Part shown: positions 43,437 to 52,445 of the stretch, piece by piece
Layout: each line of letters opens with the position of its first letter
How positions within the stretch are numbered: position 1 is the first letter of the stretch
DNA from: Bacillota bacterium
GTDB taxonomy: Bacteria > Bacillota > SHA-98 > UBA4971
DNA: 64,000 nt
Assembly: GCA_030024085.1 (NCBI GenBank)
Contig: JASEJE010000001.1
Location: forward strand, 1 to 64,000
Direction of reading: 5' to 3'
Position numbers and translations under genes: made by a program
Notes under the pieces: generated by a model
Database searches by the model: none
Told to the model about the DNA's origin: nothing
What the model saw: the letters and a program-made list of their open reading frames with translations, nothing else

Positions 43437-43453
43437 ACGCGATTCGCAGGAGA

Positions 43454-44113
43454 TGGTCTCGTGGCGACCAGGAAGCGCAGGAATGTGGTCGGTAGCCGAC
43501 CACTTCGTGCCCGGTGTTGGCCGGGCGGCGACCACTTTCGCACATCGCCCTGCGGGGGTGGTTCGCGGACGACCAGAATGCGCGTTCACGTGGTCGTGAG
43601 GGAGCCAACTGCGTACGAAACCTGGTCGCGCCACGACCACCCCATCTCGCCTCCGATGGCGAAGAGGGCGATGTTGGTCTCGGGGCGACCAGGACCGCCG
43701 CTAAAGTGGTCGGAACGCGACCAGCTTTGAAGGCTAGCTGGTCGTAACGGAACCAGTCTCGTGCATCGGGCGAAAGGGGTGGTCGCGCAGGGACCAACTT
43801 TCGCGCAAGGTTGGGCTGCAAAAGACCAGGTTCGCCTCTAGCCTGGCTTCGTGGCGACCACCCTCGCCGCCCTAGGCCCGAAGGTGGTTTCGTAGCGACC
43901 AGGACATTTCCCAAACTGGCAGCCACGCGCCCAACCGTCGGCGAATCCTGGTCGTATATCGTCCAACTTGCCGATTGTCGGCCCGTGAGAACCGTGGGGG
44001 TGGTCTGTAGCGATCCAGGATCAGCGCGCAGGTAGTGTCCAGCCGACCAGCCAGCCCCGGCGACCTGGTCGCGGCGAGACCAGCTTCCCAGGCGACCACG
44101 TTTAGGCGACCAC
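43454..44113. repeat. Palindrome array 2: 18 helically phased palindromes in triads
   Basis: Consensus about GTGGTCG-N3/4-GCGACCAG, 17-20 bp, e.g. GTGGTCGGTAGCCGACCAC (43485-43503). Right ends: 43470, 43503, 43535, 43576, 43609, 43640, 43692, 43724, 43756, 43798, 43829, 43861, 43902, 43935, 43967, 44018, 44050, 44083. Spacings are 33,32,41,33,31,52,32,32,42,31,32,41,33,32,51,32,33, i.e. 3,3,4,3,3,5,3,3,4,3,3,4,3,3,5,3,3 helical turns. 613 bp over 58 turns gives 10.57 bp per turn. Half-palindromes follow to 44113. Sequences between palindromes are not conserved. Confidence 0.88.
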
Positions 44114-44202
44114 ATCATGGCATCCCATGTAGAAGGGGCCTGACACGCGCCCGACCAGCAGGCGGCGATGGCCCCGCAGAAATGCTCCCGACTTTTGGGA
44201 GG

Positions 44203-44316
44203 GGTTGCCGGTGATTGCACGAGGGGTGTCAAAATCCGGCCACTTGCCCGACGGGCCGGATTTTGGCGAAGCGCGCCTCGCTTGGGGCGCCGCCCCGGAG
44301 CGCAACACCGGCAACC
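44203..44316 (+). repeat. Dispersed hairpin repeat, copy after array 2
   Basis: Outer arms GGTTGCCGGTG (44203-44213) and CACCGGCAACC (44306-44316), inner arms AAAATCCGGCC (44231-44241) and GGCCGGATTTT (44254-44264). The inner stem differs in sequence from other copies but remains self-complementary, i.e. shows compensatory change. Confidence 0.85.
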
Positions 44317-44518
44317 CGCCAACTGCTGGCAAGGGGACCAGGACTAACACATCCTCACTTAGCCGAACTGCGAGACTGTAAATTCGCTGGGCATTGCGGT
44401 AGGCACCCAGAGGCGCAGATCCGTCGCGCTTCGGGGGCGTTGCGGGAAGTGCCGAATAGCAAGCAGGTGCCGAAAGTTGGGCAAGTCAAGGCCCGGGTAA
44501 GTTGGATGCTGCTGAGGG

Positions 44519-44581
44519 AAACTGCGTTTTTGCTGCAGTTTTGCGGTGCAGCACACTGGTGCGCGTGGCATGTAGTTTGCT
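44519..44581 (+). promoter_or_regulatory. Sigma-54-type promoter of the lysine fermentation operon with upstream palindrome
   Basis: TGGCATGTAGTTTGCT (44566-44581) matches the -24/-12 consensus TGGCACGN4TTGCW at all but one defined position, with GG at 44567-44568 and GC at 44579-44580. About 25-45 bp upstream, AAACTGC (44519-44525) and GCAGTTT (44535-44541) form an inverted repeat suitable for an activator. A TATAAT at 44582-44587 has no matching -35. No sigma-54 activator gene is in the window. A hairpin (CTGAGTT at 44588 paired with AACTCAG at 44643) begins at the expected transcript start. Confidence 0.65.
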
Positions 44582-44710
44582 TATAATACTGAGTTGCCGG
44601 GTGGTCACCATACGACGGCAGGGCCACGTGGTGGTCAGCATAACTCAGACAGAGCCACGTGCACCGATTTGGGCCGTGGATAGCAGTGTCTGGACACGGA
44701 GGGAACGGCA

Positions 44711-45751
44711 TTGAAGGGATGCAAGTACGGAACGCACCGCGTCATCGAGCCGAAAGGAGTGCTGCCACAGGCGGCCTGGAAGATCGACAACACCATGGTG
44801 CCGTACGACAATGAGATCCTCGTCGACGTCGACACTCTAAACGTGGACGCGGCCAGTTTCACTCAGATCAAGCAGCAAGCCGGAGGGGACGACGACGAGA
44901 TCAAGCGAATCATGTTGGGTATCGTAAGAGAGCGGGGGAAGCATCACAACCCCGTCACAGGCTCCGGCGGCATGTTCATCGGCACGGTCCGTGAGCTCGG
45001 ACCCGAGCTTGCGGGAAAGGTGAATCTCAAACCCGGCGACAGGATAGCGAGCCTGGTCTCGCTCTCCCTGACGCCCCTTGTCATCGAGGAGATCCTCGAG
45101 ATACGCAAGGACATCGACCAGGTCAAGATCAGGGGCGAGGCTATCCTGTTCGAAAGCGGCATCTGGGCGGTCCTGCCTTCCGACATGCCTGCCTCGCTCG
45201 CCCTTGCGGTGCTCGACGTGGCGGGTGCCCCGGCGCAGACGGCCAAGCTCGTGAGACCCGGAGACACCGTGCTGGTGATAGGCGCGGGCGGCAAGTCGGG
45301 TCTACTGTGCCTGTACGAGGCGAAGAAGCGGGCGGGCGTGACCGGTAAGGTGCTGGGCCTTGCGCACAGCCAGGCCAGCCTGGGCCGGGCGATCGAGTCG
45401 GGCTTTGCAGACCATGCCTTCTCGGCTGACGCCACGCGTCCGCTCGAGGTGTTCGAGAGGGTGAGCGAGCTTACCTCCGGCAGGCTTGCCGATATCACGA
45501 TCAACTGCGTGAACATCCCCGGCACCGAGATGGCGTCCATCATGGCCACGCGGGATAAGGGCGTCGTGTACTTTTTCAGCATGGCCACAAGCTTCACCGC
45601 GGCCGCGCTGGGCGCCGAAGGGATCGGCAAGGACGTCACCATGATCATCGGCAACGGTTACACTGAAGGGCACGCCGAGATAGCCCTTGCGACTCTCAGG
45701 GAGAGCCCGGTTCTCATGGAGATGTTCCTAAAGAGATGGGCGGTCGGATGA
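44711..45751 (+). CDS. kdd: L-erythro-3,5-diaminohexanoate dehydrogenase
   Basis: 346 residues. NAD(P)-dependent enzyme converting 3,5-diaminohexanoate to 5-amino-3-oxohexanoate with release of ammonia. Start KGCKYGTHRVIEPKGVLPQAAWKIDN and NVDAASFTQIKQQAGGD are typical. The Rossmann domain starts RPGDTVLVIGAGGKSGLLCLYEAKKR near residue 178. It is related to 2,4-diaminopentanoate dehydrogenase-like zinc-alcohol-dehydrogenase folds. TTG start after GGAGGG. First gene of the lysine fermentation operon. Confidence 0.93.
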   Translation: MKGCKYGTHRVIEPKGVLPQAAWKIDNTMVPYDNEILVDVDTLNVDAASFTQIKQQAGGDDDEIKRIMLGIVRERGKHHNPVTGSGGMFIGTVRELGPELAGKVNLKPGDRIASLVSLSLTPLVIEEILEIRKDIDQVKIRGEAILFESGIWAVLPSDMPASLALAVLDVAGAPAQTAKLVRPGDTVLVIGAGGKSGLLCLYEAKKRAGVTGKVLGLAHSQASLGRAIESGFADHAFSADATRPLEVFERVSELTSGRLADITINCVNIPGTEMASIMATRDKGVVYFFSMATSFTAAALGAEGIGKDVTMIIGNGYTEGHAEIALATLRESPVLMEMFLKRWAVG

Positions 45752-45778
45752 CGGCTGCCGAAGGAGATGGCGGCTCCA

Positions 45779-47050
45779 ATGAGACACTTCCGCGACATAC
45801 CGCTGTGGAAGGACGTCACTGATGGCGAATGGGGCGACTGGCGCTGGCAGGTGCGTAACAGGATCACCGACGTGGAGACCCTGAAGAAGGCGGCGAGCCT
45901 CACTCCGGATGAGGAGGAGGGCGCCAGGCGCTGCCTCGAGAGGTTTCGAATGGCGATCACGCCCTACTACGTGAGCCTCATGTCGCCGGACGATCCGCAC
46001 TGCCCGGTGAGGCGGCAGAGTGTGCCGACAGCGCTCGAGTTGCGCACCATGATGTACGACATGGTGGACCCGTTGCACGAGGACGTGGACTCACCCGTTC
46101 CGTTCCTCACGCACAGGTACCCTGACAGGGTGCTTCTCCTCGTGACGAACTTCTGTTCTATGTACTGCCGCCACTGCACCAGGCGCAGGCTGGCAGGGCA
46201 CGAGGACGTCCCCGTAACGAGGGGGGACATCGACGTTGCCATCGACTACATCCGGAGGACCCCCGAGGTCCGCGACGTGCTGGTGTCCGGGGGCGATCCG
46301 CTTGTGCTCGCGGACGACGCAATAGAGTATGTGCTCCGGTCGCTCAGGTCCATCGACCACGTGGAGGTGATCCGCATCGGCACGAGGACCCCGGTGGTCC
46401 TCCCGCAGAGGATCACCCCGGAGCTTTGCAGCATGCTGAGGAAGTACCACCCCTTGTGGCTGAACACTCATTTCAACCACCCCAAGGAGATCACGCCCGA
46501 GTCGAAGAGGGCGTGCGAGATGCTTGCGGACGCGGGGATCCCTCTGGGTAACCAATCGGTGCTCCTGAGGGGCGTGAACGATTGCCCGCACATAATGAAA
46601 AGGCTCGTGCATGAGCTCGTCAGGATAAGGGTCCGGCCGTACTACATCTACCAGTGCGACCTTTCCATGGGGCTCGAGCACTTCAGGACTCCGGTGGCGA
46701 AGGGGATCGAGATTATCGAGCACCTGCGCGGGCACACGTCGGGGTTTGCCGTGCCCACATTCGTTGTGGACGCGCCCGGCGGCGGCGGCAAGATCCCTGT
46801 GGGACCCCAGTACCTCATCTCACAGGGCGAACGCAAAGTGGTGCTCCGGAACTACGAGGGCGTCATCAGCGTATACAACGAGCCCGAGCGCTATGAGAGC
46901 TCGTGTGGCACGTGCACGCTGTGCAAGGAGGCCGAGCGGGCGCCTGTCGGGGTCGCGGGGCTGCTGGAAGGCAAGGGCGTGAGTCTGGAGCCCAGGGATC
47001 TCGAAAGGCAGGCTCGGAGGCGCAAAGACCCGAGGCCTTCGTCCCGCTGA
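45779..47050 (+). CDS. kamA: Lysine 2,3-aminomutase
   Basis: 423-residue radical SAM, PLP-dependent enzyme isomerising L-lysine to beta-lysine, the first pathway step. Start [23 protein letters not shown], cluster motif CSMYCRHC near residue 126, [11 protein letters not shown]-lysine region [12 protein letters not shown] near 337, and zinc ligands in SSCGTCTLC at the C-terminal end. ATG 45779 gives the canonical N-terminus; ATG 45767 overlaps the AAGGAG. Only 27 bp after kdd. Confidence 0.96.
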   Translation: MRHFRDIPLWKDVTDGEWGDWRWQVRNRITDVETLKKAASLTPDEEEGARRCLERFRMAITPYYVSLMSPDDPHCPVRRQSVPTALELRTMMYDMVDPLHEDVDSPVPFLTHRYPDRVLLLVTNFCSMYCRHCTRRRLAGHEDVPVTRGDIDVAIDYIRRTPEVRDVLVSGGDPLVLADDAIEYVLRSLRSIDHVEVIRIGTRTPVVLPQRITPELCSMLRKYHPLWLNTHFNHPKEITPESKRACEMLADAGIPLGNQSVLLRGVNDCPHIMKRLVHELVRIRVRPYYIYQCDLSMGLEHFRTPVAKGIEIIEHLRGHTSGFAVPTFVVDAPGGGGKIPVGPQYLISQGERKVVLRNYEGVISVYNEPERYESSCGTCTLCKEAERAPVGVAGLLEGKGVSLEPRDLERQARRRKDPRPSSR

Positions 47051-47070
47051 GACCATCAGCAGGGGGGGCG

Positions 47071-47140
47071 GAGCACCGCTCGACCTGCGGGTTCACAAGT
47101 TCGTGTTACGTGAATCCCGCAGGGGTCGAGGTGTACCGCT
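47071..47140 (+). other. Hairpin between kamA and kamB
   Basis: Long imperfect inverted repeat: GAGC...CTCGACC..TGCGGG.TTCAC (47071-47096) pairs with GTGAATCCCGCA..GGTCGAG...GCTC (47110-47141). No T-run follows, so it is more likely an RNA-processing, stabilising or attenuating structure than a terminator. Confidence 0.6.
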
Positions 47141-47222
47141 CTGCAGTTGCGGTCGCCTCGATGAACGGCAGGGAACGGCCGCGCGACGACGGGAGGCCGG
47201 CCTGAGAAAGGGGGCGGGTGCC

Positions 47223-48530
47223 ATGACAGGCCCTGGACTCGACATAACCGACATCGTTCTTTCGGCCGGCAGCAGCGTGGCTGTGGTGGGCATGGCGAAG
47301 AATTGCGGCAAGACCGTGACCCTCGGGGCCATACTGGAAGGGGTTGCGACGAGGGGGATTCCCGTCGGCGTGGCTTCGGCGGGACGGGACGGTGAAGACG
47401 TCGATGCCGTGACGATGCTGCCGAAGCCGCCCATCTGGCTTCCCGAGGGAGCGCTCTTCGCCACCGCCGAGCGCCTGGCGGCAAAGGCCCGGGCGCCGAT
47501 AGAGCCTGTGGCGGCGACCCGCCATACATCGGCCCTTGGGCGGCTCCTTGTGTACAGGGCCATTGCTCCCGGGAAGGTGGAGGTCGGCGGCGGGAACAGC
47601 GCCGCCGCCGCACACGACGCTGTCGCCCTCATGCGGCGGCTCGGGGCTCGCTTTGTGGCCATAGACGGGGCGGCGGGTAGGAAGTTCTCATGCGCTCCGT
47701 CGCTTGTCGAAGCCACGGTGCTCGCCACCGGCGCGGCGCTCGCCGCGACCATGGAGGGAGTCGTGCGCCGGACGACCCGCGCCGTGCGCACGCTGACTGT
47801 CCCCGAATGGGTGTGTCCCGCAGGAGCGGAAGCGCTCTCGGCTCCGCTGTCCCACCGTGACGTGGTGTTCGTCCGAGGCGACGCATCGTCACGCCGCATT
47901 GTGGTGCCGAGCGTGCTAGTCCGGGCGGACGAGGTGGCCCGGGCGCTGACGGAGGACGTCGAGACAGTCCTCCTTGGAGGCGCCCTCACCGGCGGCTTCT
48001 TGCGTGCGATTCTGAAGCGGGGCAGGGCCTCCGGCCTCACGGTCGTGGTGCGCGACGCCACGAGGATCCTGGTGGAGCCCGGCGACCTGGACAGGTTCTG
48101 GTCCGCCGGAGGCCAGGTGGCGGCCGTTCATCCCGTCAGGCTGGTGGCTGTTACGACAAACCCGACAGCACCCGACGGGCGGCTACTTGACCCCGCCGCG
48201 CTTCTCGACGGGGTGGCGCACGCGGTGGCGCCTGTTCCCGCGTTCGACGTCGTGGCTGGGATCGCGCGTAACCTTCCTGCCGCAGGAGAAGCAGGCCCTG
48301 CCATGCCCAATCGCTCCGGTGCTGGCGGGCGCATCGGCGTCCACGGCGCTCCTGCAGCTCCTGCAGCTCTTGCCGCTCCTGCTGCTGCTTTTGACACTGC
48401 TACTGACACTGCTATCGTTGCCGCCGTCGCTGCCGGGGCAGGGAGGAAAGGCGCGAGCGACCACGGGCCGGGCCGCCTGGCAGTGCCGCGCCATGATGAA
48501 GAGCCACCGAGGGAGGGGGGAGTTGCATGA
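47223..48530 (+). CDS. kamB: Lysine 5,6-aminomutase reactivase subunit KamB-like
   Basis: 435 residues. P-loop VVGMAKNCGKTVTLGAILEG at residues 19-38, then GIPVGVASAGRDGEDVDAVT, PPIWLPEGALFATAERL, ALGRLLVYRAIAPGKVEVGGGNS and FVAIDGAAGRKFSCAPSLVEATVLATGA. These blocks follow KamB proteins, thought to help reactivate lysine 5,6-aminomutase. The family partner KamC (MutS-like ATPase) is missing here. Length exceeds usual KamB; the last 75 residues are an Ala/Pro-rich low-complexity tail. ATG 47223 follows GGGGG. Stop overlaps kamD by ATGA. Confidence 0.85.
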   Translation: MTGPGLDITDIVLSAGSSVAVVGMAKNCGKTVTLGAILEGVATRGIPVGVASAGRDGEDVDAVTMLPKPPIWLPEGALFATAERLAAKARAPIEPVAATRHTSALGRLLVYRAIAPGKVEVGGGNSAAAAHDAVALMRRLGARFVAIDGAAGRKFSCAPSLVEATVLATGAALAATMEGVVRRTTRAVRTLTVPEWVCPAGAEALSAPLSHRDVVFVRGDASSRRIVVPSVLVRADEVARALTEDVETVLLGGALTGGFLRAILKRGRASGLTVVVRDATRILVEPGDLDRFWSAGGQVAAVHPVRLVAVTTNPTAPDGRLLDPAALLDGVAHAVAPVPAFDVVAGIARNLPAAGEAGPAMPNRSGAGGRIGVHGAPAAPAALAAPAAAFDTATDTAIVAAVAAGAGRKGASDHGPGRLAVPRHDEEPPREGGVA

Positions 48531-50290
48531 GCAGGATCAACCTCGACATGTCCCTTGTGGAACGGGCAAGGCGCGCCGCCCGCGGTATCGCGGACGGCAT
48601 AGAGCCGGACATCAATGCCAGCACCACGACAACCATCGAAAGAACGGTGCTGCGCCTGCTCGGAATAAACGGCATTGACGAGAACGGCGTGCCGCTTCCC
48701 AACGTGATAGTGGAGCAGGCACAGGCTGCGGGGATCCTCGGCGATGGGATCGCGTACTGGATAGGGTCGGCGATGGTGCACGAGGGACAGTCCGCAGCGG
48801 AAGTGGCGAGGAGGATCGCCCGCGGGGACCTGCGCCTGGAGGAGATTCACCCGGCGGACGAAAAGGCCGTGCGGGAGGCGATCGCGCCCGAGGCCGCCCG
48901 CATGTGCGCCCATATCAAAGGCCGGCGCCTGGAGCGCGAGCGCCTCATAGAGGAGTTAGACGCGGCCAGGCCGCCGTACATATACATCATCGTTGCCACC
49001 GGCAACATCTATGAGGACGTAACGCAGGCAAAGGCCGCCGCAAAGTGCGGGGCCGACATAATCGCGGTCATCCGGAGCACTGCCCAGAGTTTGCTGGACT
49101 ACGTCCCGTACGGTCCGACCACCGAGGGTTACGGCGGCACGTACGCGACCCAGGCCAACTTCAGGATCATGCGCCAGGCCCTCGACGAAGTGAGCCGTGA
49201 GCTGGGCAGGTACATACGCCTCGTGAACTACTGCTCGGGGCTGTGCATGCCTGAGATTGCTGCCATGGGCGCCATGGAGCGTCTGGACATGATGCTGAAC
49301 GACGCCATGTACGGGATACTCTTCCGGGACATCAACATGAGGCGCACCTTCGTCGACCAGCGATTTTCCCGGATGATAAACGCGTATGCAGGCGTCGTCA
49401 TCAACACAGGCGAGGACAACTACCTCACCACGGCCGACGCCTACGACCACGCCCATACCGTTCTCGCGTCTCAGTTCATCAACGAGGAGCTTGCGCTGCG
49501 CTCAGGGTTGCGGCCGGAGCAGATCGGGCTCGGGCATGCGTTCCAGATGAACCCCGACATGACCGACGGGTTTCTCTATGAGCTGGCTCAGGCGGAGATG
49601 GCCCGGGCCATATTCCCGGATGCGCCGCTCAAGTACATGCCGCCGACCAAATACATGACGGGGAACATCTTCAAGGGGCACCTGATGGATGCCATGTTCA
49701 ACCTGGCGGGTGTCATATCAGGCCAGACCATCCAGCTCGTGGGCGTCCTCACGGAGCACATTCACACGCCGTTCCTGCAAGACAGGTACCTCGCCATCGA
49801 GAATGCGAAATACATAATGAACAACGCCCGGCACCTGGGGCGTGAGATATCGTATCGAGCTGGCGGGGAGATGGAGAGGCGGGCCAACGAGGTCCTGACG
49901 AAGGCAACGGCCATGCTCGAACAGGTTGCGGAGATCGGACTCATGTCTGCCATATCGCAGGGGATGTTCGCGGGGGTGAAGAGGGACCCGCGCGGGGGTC
50001 GCGGCCTGGACGGTGTGGTGAAGAAGCGCGACGGGTACTATAACCCGTTCCCCGAGATCTTCATGAGGGAACTCTCTTCCCCGGCTTTCTCTCCGAAACT
50101 GTGGCGCGTCCAGGCCCAGGCCCAGGCCCAGGCCCAGGCCAAGACCAAGACCAAGACCAAGGCCAAGGTCGAGGCACCGGGGCCGATGCAGGCTCAGGCG
50201 CCGGTCGAGTCGCAAGCGCAGGCGGGTGAGCGCATGGATTCTGGGGCGCTGCCCCACGTAGCTGGCGGCGAAGGGGGGTGTGGGCGGTGA
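48527..50290 (+). CDS. kamD: Lysine 5,6-aminomutase alpha subunit KamD
   Basis: 587 residues; usual length is about 515-520. Adenosylcobalamin/PLP-dependent migration of the 6-amino group of beta-lysine to C5. NLDMSLVERARRAARGIADGIEPDINASTTTTIERTVLRLLGI start, YIYIIVATGNIYEDVTQAKAAAKCGADIIAVIRSTAQSLLDYVPYGPTTEGYGGTYATQANFRIMR and RLVNYCSGLCMPEIAAMGAMERLDMMLNDAMYGILFRDINM are conserved. After NPFPEIFMRELSSPAF an extra 60-residue tail contains (Ala-Gln)n and (Lys-Thr)n repeats. Confidence 0.95.
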   Translation: MSRINLDMSLVERARRAARGIADGIEPDINASTTTTIERTVLRLLGINGIDENGVPLPNVIVEQAQAAGILGDGIAYWIGSAMVHEGQSAAEVARRIARGDLRLEEIHPADEKAVREAIAPEAARMCAHIKGRRLERERLIEELDAARPPYIYIIVATGNIYEDVTQAKAAAKCGADIIAVIRSTAQSLLDYVPYGPTTEGYGGTYATQANFRIMRQALDEVSRELGRYIRLVNYCSGLCMPEIAAMGAMERLDMMLNDAMYGILFRDINMRRTFVDQRFSRMINAYAGVVINTGEDNYLTTADAYDHAHTVLASQFINEELALRSGLRPEQIGLGHAFQMNPDMTDGFLYELAQAEMARAIFPDAPLKYMPPTKYMTGNIFKGHLMDAMFNLAGVISGQTIQLVGVLTEHIHTPFLQDRYLAIENAKYIMNNARHLGREISYRAGGEMERRANEVLTKATAMLEQVAEIGLMSAISQGMFAGVKRDPRGGRGLDGVVKKRDGYYNPFPEIFMRELSSPAFSPKLWRVQAQAQAQAQAKTKTKTKAKVEAPGPMQAQAPVESQAQAGERMDSGALPHVAGGEGGCGR

Positions 50291-51069
50291 CAGTGTCCGG
50301 GGTGAACCTGGATCTTACAAGAGTGCGTCCTTATGGCGATACCCTCGATGATGGCTGGGTGCAGATGAGTCTCACACTGCCGGTGCCGTCCGGCCCCGAG
50401 GCTACCAGGGCGGCGGAGGCGCTGTGCGAAAAGATGGGGCTTGACGACGTGCGGGTGGTGTACAGCCGCGACATCGCCGGCACCTTCACCTTCTTCGTCG
50501 TATATGGAAAATGCGTGCATTCGGTGGACTTCACCGCCATCAAAGTGTCGAAGGTCAACATGAGGCACATGACATTCGATGAGATCAACGAGTTCATCGC
50601 CACCTGCATCGGCAGGAAGATCGTGGTCGTGGCGGCGTGCACGGGCAGCGATGCCCACACCGTCGGGATCGACGCGATCATCAACATGAAGGGGTACGCC
50701 GGCGAGTACGGGCTCGAGCGTTACCCGTGGTTTGTCGCGTACAACCTCGGAAGCCAGGTGCCCAACGAGGCGCTCGTGGCGAAGGCCATCGAGGTGGGCG
50801 CCGACGCCATCTTGGTCTCGCAGGTGGTGACCCAGAAGAACGTCCACATCGATAACCTGACGAACCTCGCCGAACTCGTCGAGGCCGAGGGCATCCGGGA
50901 CAAGGTCCTCCTCATAATGGGCGGTCCCAGGATAGACCATGAGCTTGCGGTGGAGCTTGGCTATGATGCCGGGTTCGGGCCTGGCACGCTGCCGTCCCAT
51001 GTCGGCGCGTTCATAGCCCAGGAGCTTGCGAGGCGCATGGGCGTGTGGGCGCCTGCTGAGAAGGCATGA
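50287..51069 (+). CDS. kamE: Lysine 5,6-aminomutase beta subunit KamE
   Basis: 260-residue cobalamin-binding subunit. The B12 motif is TGSDAHTVGIDAI near residues 121-133, with SQVVTQKNVHIDNLTNL and LIMGGPRIDHELAVELGYDAGFGPGT completing the B12 fold; the N-terminal part carries the PLP-lysine region. GTG 50287 overlaps the kamD stop as GTGA, after AAGGGGGG. A separate small B12 subunit and KamD's size indicate lysine rather than ornithine aminomutase. Confidence 0.95.
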   Translation: MTVSGVNLDLTRVRPYGDTLDDGWVQMSLTLPVPSGPEATRAAEALCEKMGLDDVRVVYSRDIAGTFTFFVVYGKCVHSVDFTAIKVSKVNMRHMTFDEINEFIATCIGRKIVVVAACTGSDAHTVGIDAIINMKGYAGEYGLERYPWFVAYNLGSQVPNEALVAKAIEVGADAILVSQVVTQKNVHIDNLTNLAELVEAEGIRDKVLLIMGGPRIDHELAVELGYDAGFGPGTLPSHVGAFIAQELARRMGVWAPAEKA

Positions 51070-51095
51070 CGGGGGAGCGTGCGGTCGCGGCTACA

Positions 51096-51144
51096 CCAGG
51101 GTCGGTTCACCGACGGCCCGGCCCCGCCCGAACCGACGACCTGG
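51096..51144 (+). other. Hairpin between kamE and kal
   Basis: Arms CCAGGGTCGGTTC (51096-51108) and GAACCGACGACCTGG (51130-51144), two unpaired bases, no T-run. Lies in the 119-bp gap within the lysine operon. Confidence 0.6.
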
Positions 51145-51188
51145 CCTGCACCATCAAGCAGTAACATGCGGGGAAAGGGGATGACAGC

Positions 51189-51590
51189 ATGGAGGAGTCC
51201 CTGATAAGAGTGAGAATGAGCCAGCAGGACAGCCACTACGGCGGCGGAATAGTTGACGGCGGACGGCTCATGCAGCTCTTGGGCGATGTGGCGACGGAAC
51301 TTCTCATCCGGCACGACGGCGACGAGGGGCTGTTCCGGGCGTACGACAATGTCGAATTCCTGGTCCCGGTGTACGCGGGCGACTATCTTGAAGCCAGGGG
51401 ACGCATCACCGCGACCGGCAACACGTCCCGAAAGATGGAGTTCACCATTCATAAGGTGATTGCTTCGGTAGCCCAGGACTCCTCGGGCGCGGAGGTGCTG
51501 CCCGAGCCGGTGCTGGTGCTCCAGGCGAGCGGCACGTGCGTGGTTCCGAAAGACAGGCAGCGCGGGAGGGGCGAGCGTGGCGACGGATAA
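51189..51590 (+). CDS. kal: 3-aminobutyryl-CoA ammonia lyase
   Basis: 133-residue hotdog-fold enzyme that removes ammonia from 3-aminobutyryl-CoA to give crotonyl-CoA, the final step encoded here. [67 protein letters not shown] is the family signature. ATG after GGGGATGACAGC. Overlaps kce by 14 bp. Confidence 0.95.
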   Translation: MEESLIRVRMSQQDSHYGGGIVDGGRLMQLLGDVATELLIRHDGDEGLFRAYDNVEFLVPVYAGDYLEARGRITATGNTSRKMEFTIHKVIASVAQDSSGAEVLPEPVLVLQASGTCVVPKDRQRGRGERGDG

Positions 51591-52404
51591 GCTCATCATA
51601 ACCGCGGCCCTCACTGGTGCCGAGACCACGAGGGCGGACAACCCCAATCTCCCCATCGCGCCGGAGGAGATCGCGCAGGCGGCCGCGGAGGCGCGGGATG
51701 CCGGGGCGTCCGTCATTCACCTTCATGTCCGCGACAGTGAAGGCAGGCCGACCCAGGACATCGAGGTGTTCCGGAGGACGATCTCTCTCATCCGCGAAAG
51801 ATGCGACTGCATAGTCCAGATCTCCACCGGCGGGGCAGTGGGAACCCCTGCTGAGGAGAGGCTTCGTCCGTTGGACCTCGTTCCGGAGATGGCGACTCTG
51901 ACATGCGGCACCGTGAACTTCGGGGACGGGGTGTTCGAGAACCCGCCATGGCTCATCGAGGCTTTCGCGAGGAAGATGGCCGAGCTTGGCGTCAAGCCCG
52001 AGCTCGAGGTGTTTGACGTCGGCATGGTGGCGAACGCCATGCGCCTTGCAAGGCAAGGGCTGGTCAGAGAGCCTCTGTACTTCGACTTCGTGATGGGAGT
52101 TCCGGGAGGAATCCCCGGGACCATCGACAACGTTATGCATCTCGTGCGGCAGATCCCGGCGGGGGCCATGTGGCAGGTGGCAGGGGTGGGAAGGGCCGAG
52201 CTTCCGCTCGCGGCGGTAGCCGTGGTCGCGGGCGGACATGTCAGGGTCGGGTTTGAGGACAACATATACTATTCCAAAGGTGTGCTCGCAGAGAGCAACG
52301 CGCAGCTCGTGGCGCGCATTGCGCGTATCGCCCGTGAATTGGGAAGAGAGGTGGCTACCCCCGCGGAGGCCAGGCACATGCTGGGGATTTCGCGGGAGAG
52401 GTGA
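51577..52404 (+). CDS. kce: 3-keto-5-aminohexanoate cleavage enzyme (BKACE family)
   Basis: 275-residue zinc-dependent barrel that condenses 3-keto-5-aminohexanoate with acetyl-CoA, releasing acetoacetate and 3-aminobutyryl-CoA. [28 protein letters not shown] start, zinc-binding HLHVRD near residue 48, [41 protein letters not shown] and [28 protein letters not shown] start after GGAGGG. Family specificity varies, but the operon fixes the assignment. Confidence 0.95.
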   Translation: MATDKLIITAALTGAETTRADNPNLPIAPEEIAQAAAEARDAGASVIHLHVRDSEGRPTQDIEVFRRTISLIRERCDCIVQISTGGAVGTPAEERLRPLDLVPEMATLTCGTVNFGDGVFENPPWLIEAFARKMAELGVKPELEVFDVGMVANAMRLARQGLVREPLYFDFVMGVPGGIPGTIDNVMHLVRQIPAGAMWQVAGVGRAELPLAAVAVVAGGHVRVGFEDNIYYSKGVLAESNAQLVARIARIARELGREVATPAEARHMLGISRER

Positions 52405-52445
52405 GGTGCTCAAGGGGCGCGCATGAAGCACGGGAATCGAAAGAG

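Larger units (their letters stand above)
41252..44710. other. Gene-poor 3.4-kb region between purD and kdd
   Basis: Contains a possible 45-residue gene, an insertion-sequence remnant, two palindrome arrays, an extra copy of the insertion-sequence end, a dispersed hairpin repeat and the kdd promoter. Long open frames across it reflect high GC. Stretch 41691-42023 shows nothing recognisable beyond scattered GACGT/ACGTC-type half sites. Confidence 0.8.

Noticed and set aside
42874-44113. CRISPR array
   Set aside because: Units are palindromic, degenerate and 30-33 bp apart, spacers of 13-16 bp are too short and partly related, and no cas genes are present.
42024-44316. Composite transposon
   Set aside because: Only one insertion-sequence copy has any transposase sequence, the third end has no partner, and no cargo gene is present.
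43126-44322. 398-codon minus-strand open frame across array 2
   Set aside because: It crosses both arrays and an insertion-sequence end, the palindrome spacings are not multiples of three, and the translation is Arg/Ser/Pro-rich without domains. It is an effect of GC content.
48527-51069. D-ornithine 4,5-aminomutase (oraSE)
   Set aside because: The B12 domain is on the smaller second subunit and kal, kce and kdd surround it, as in lysine fermentation.
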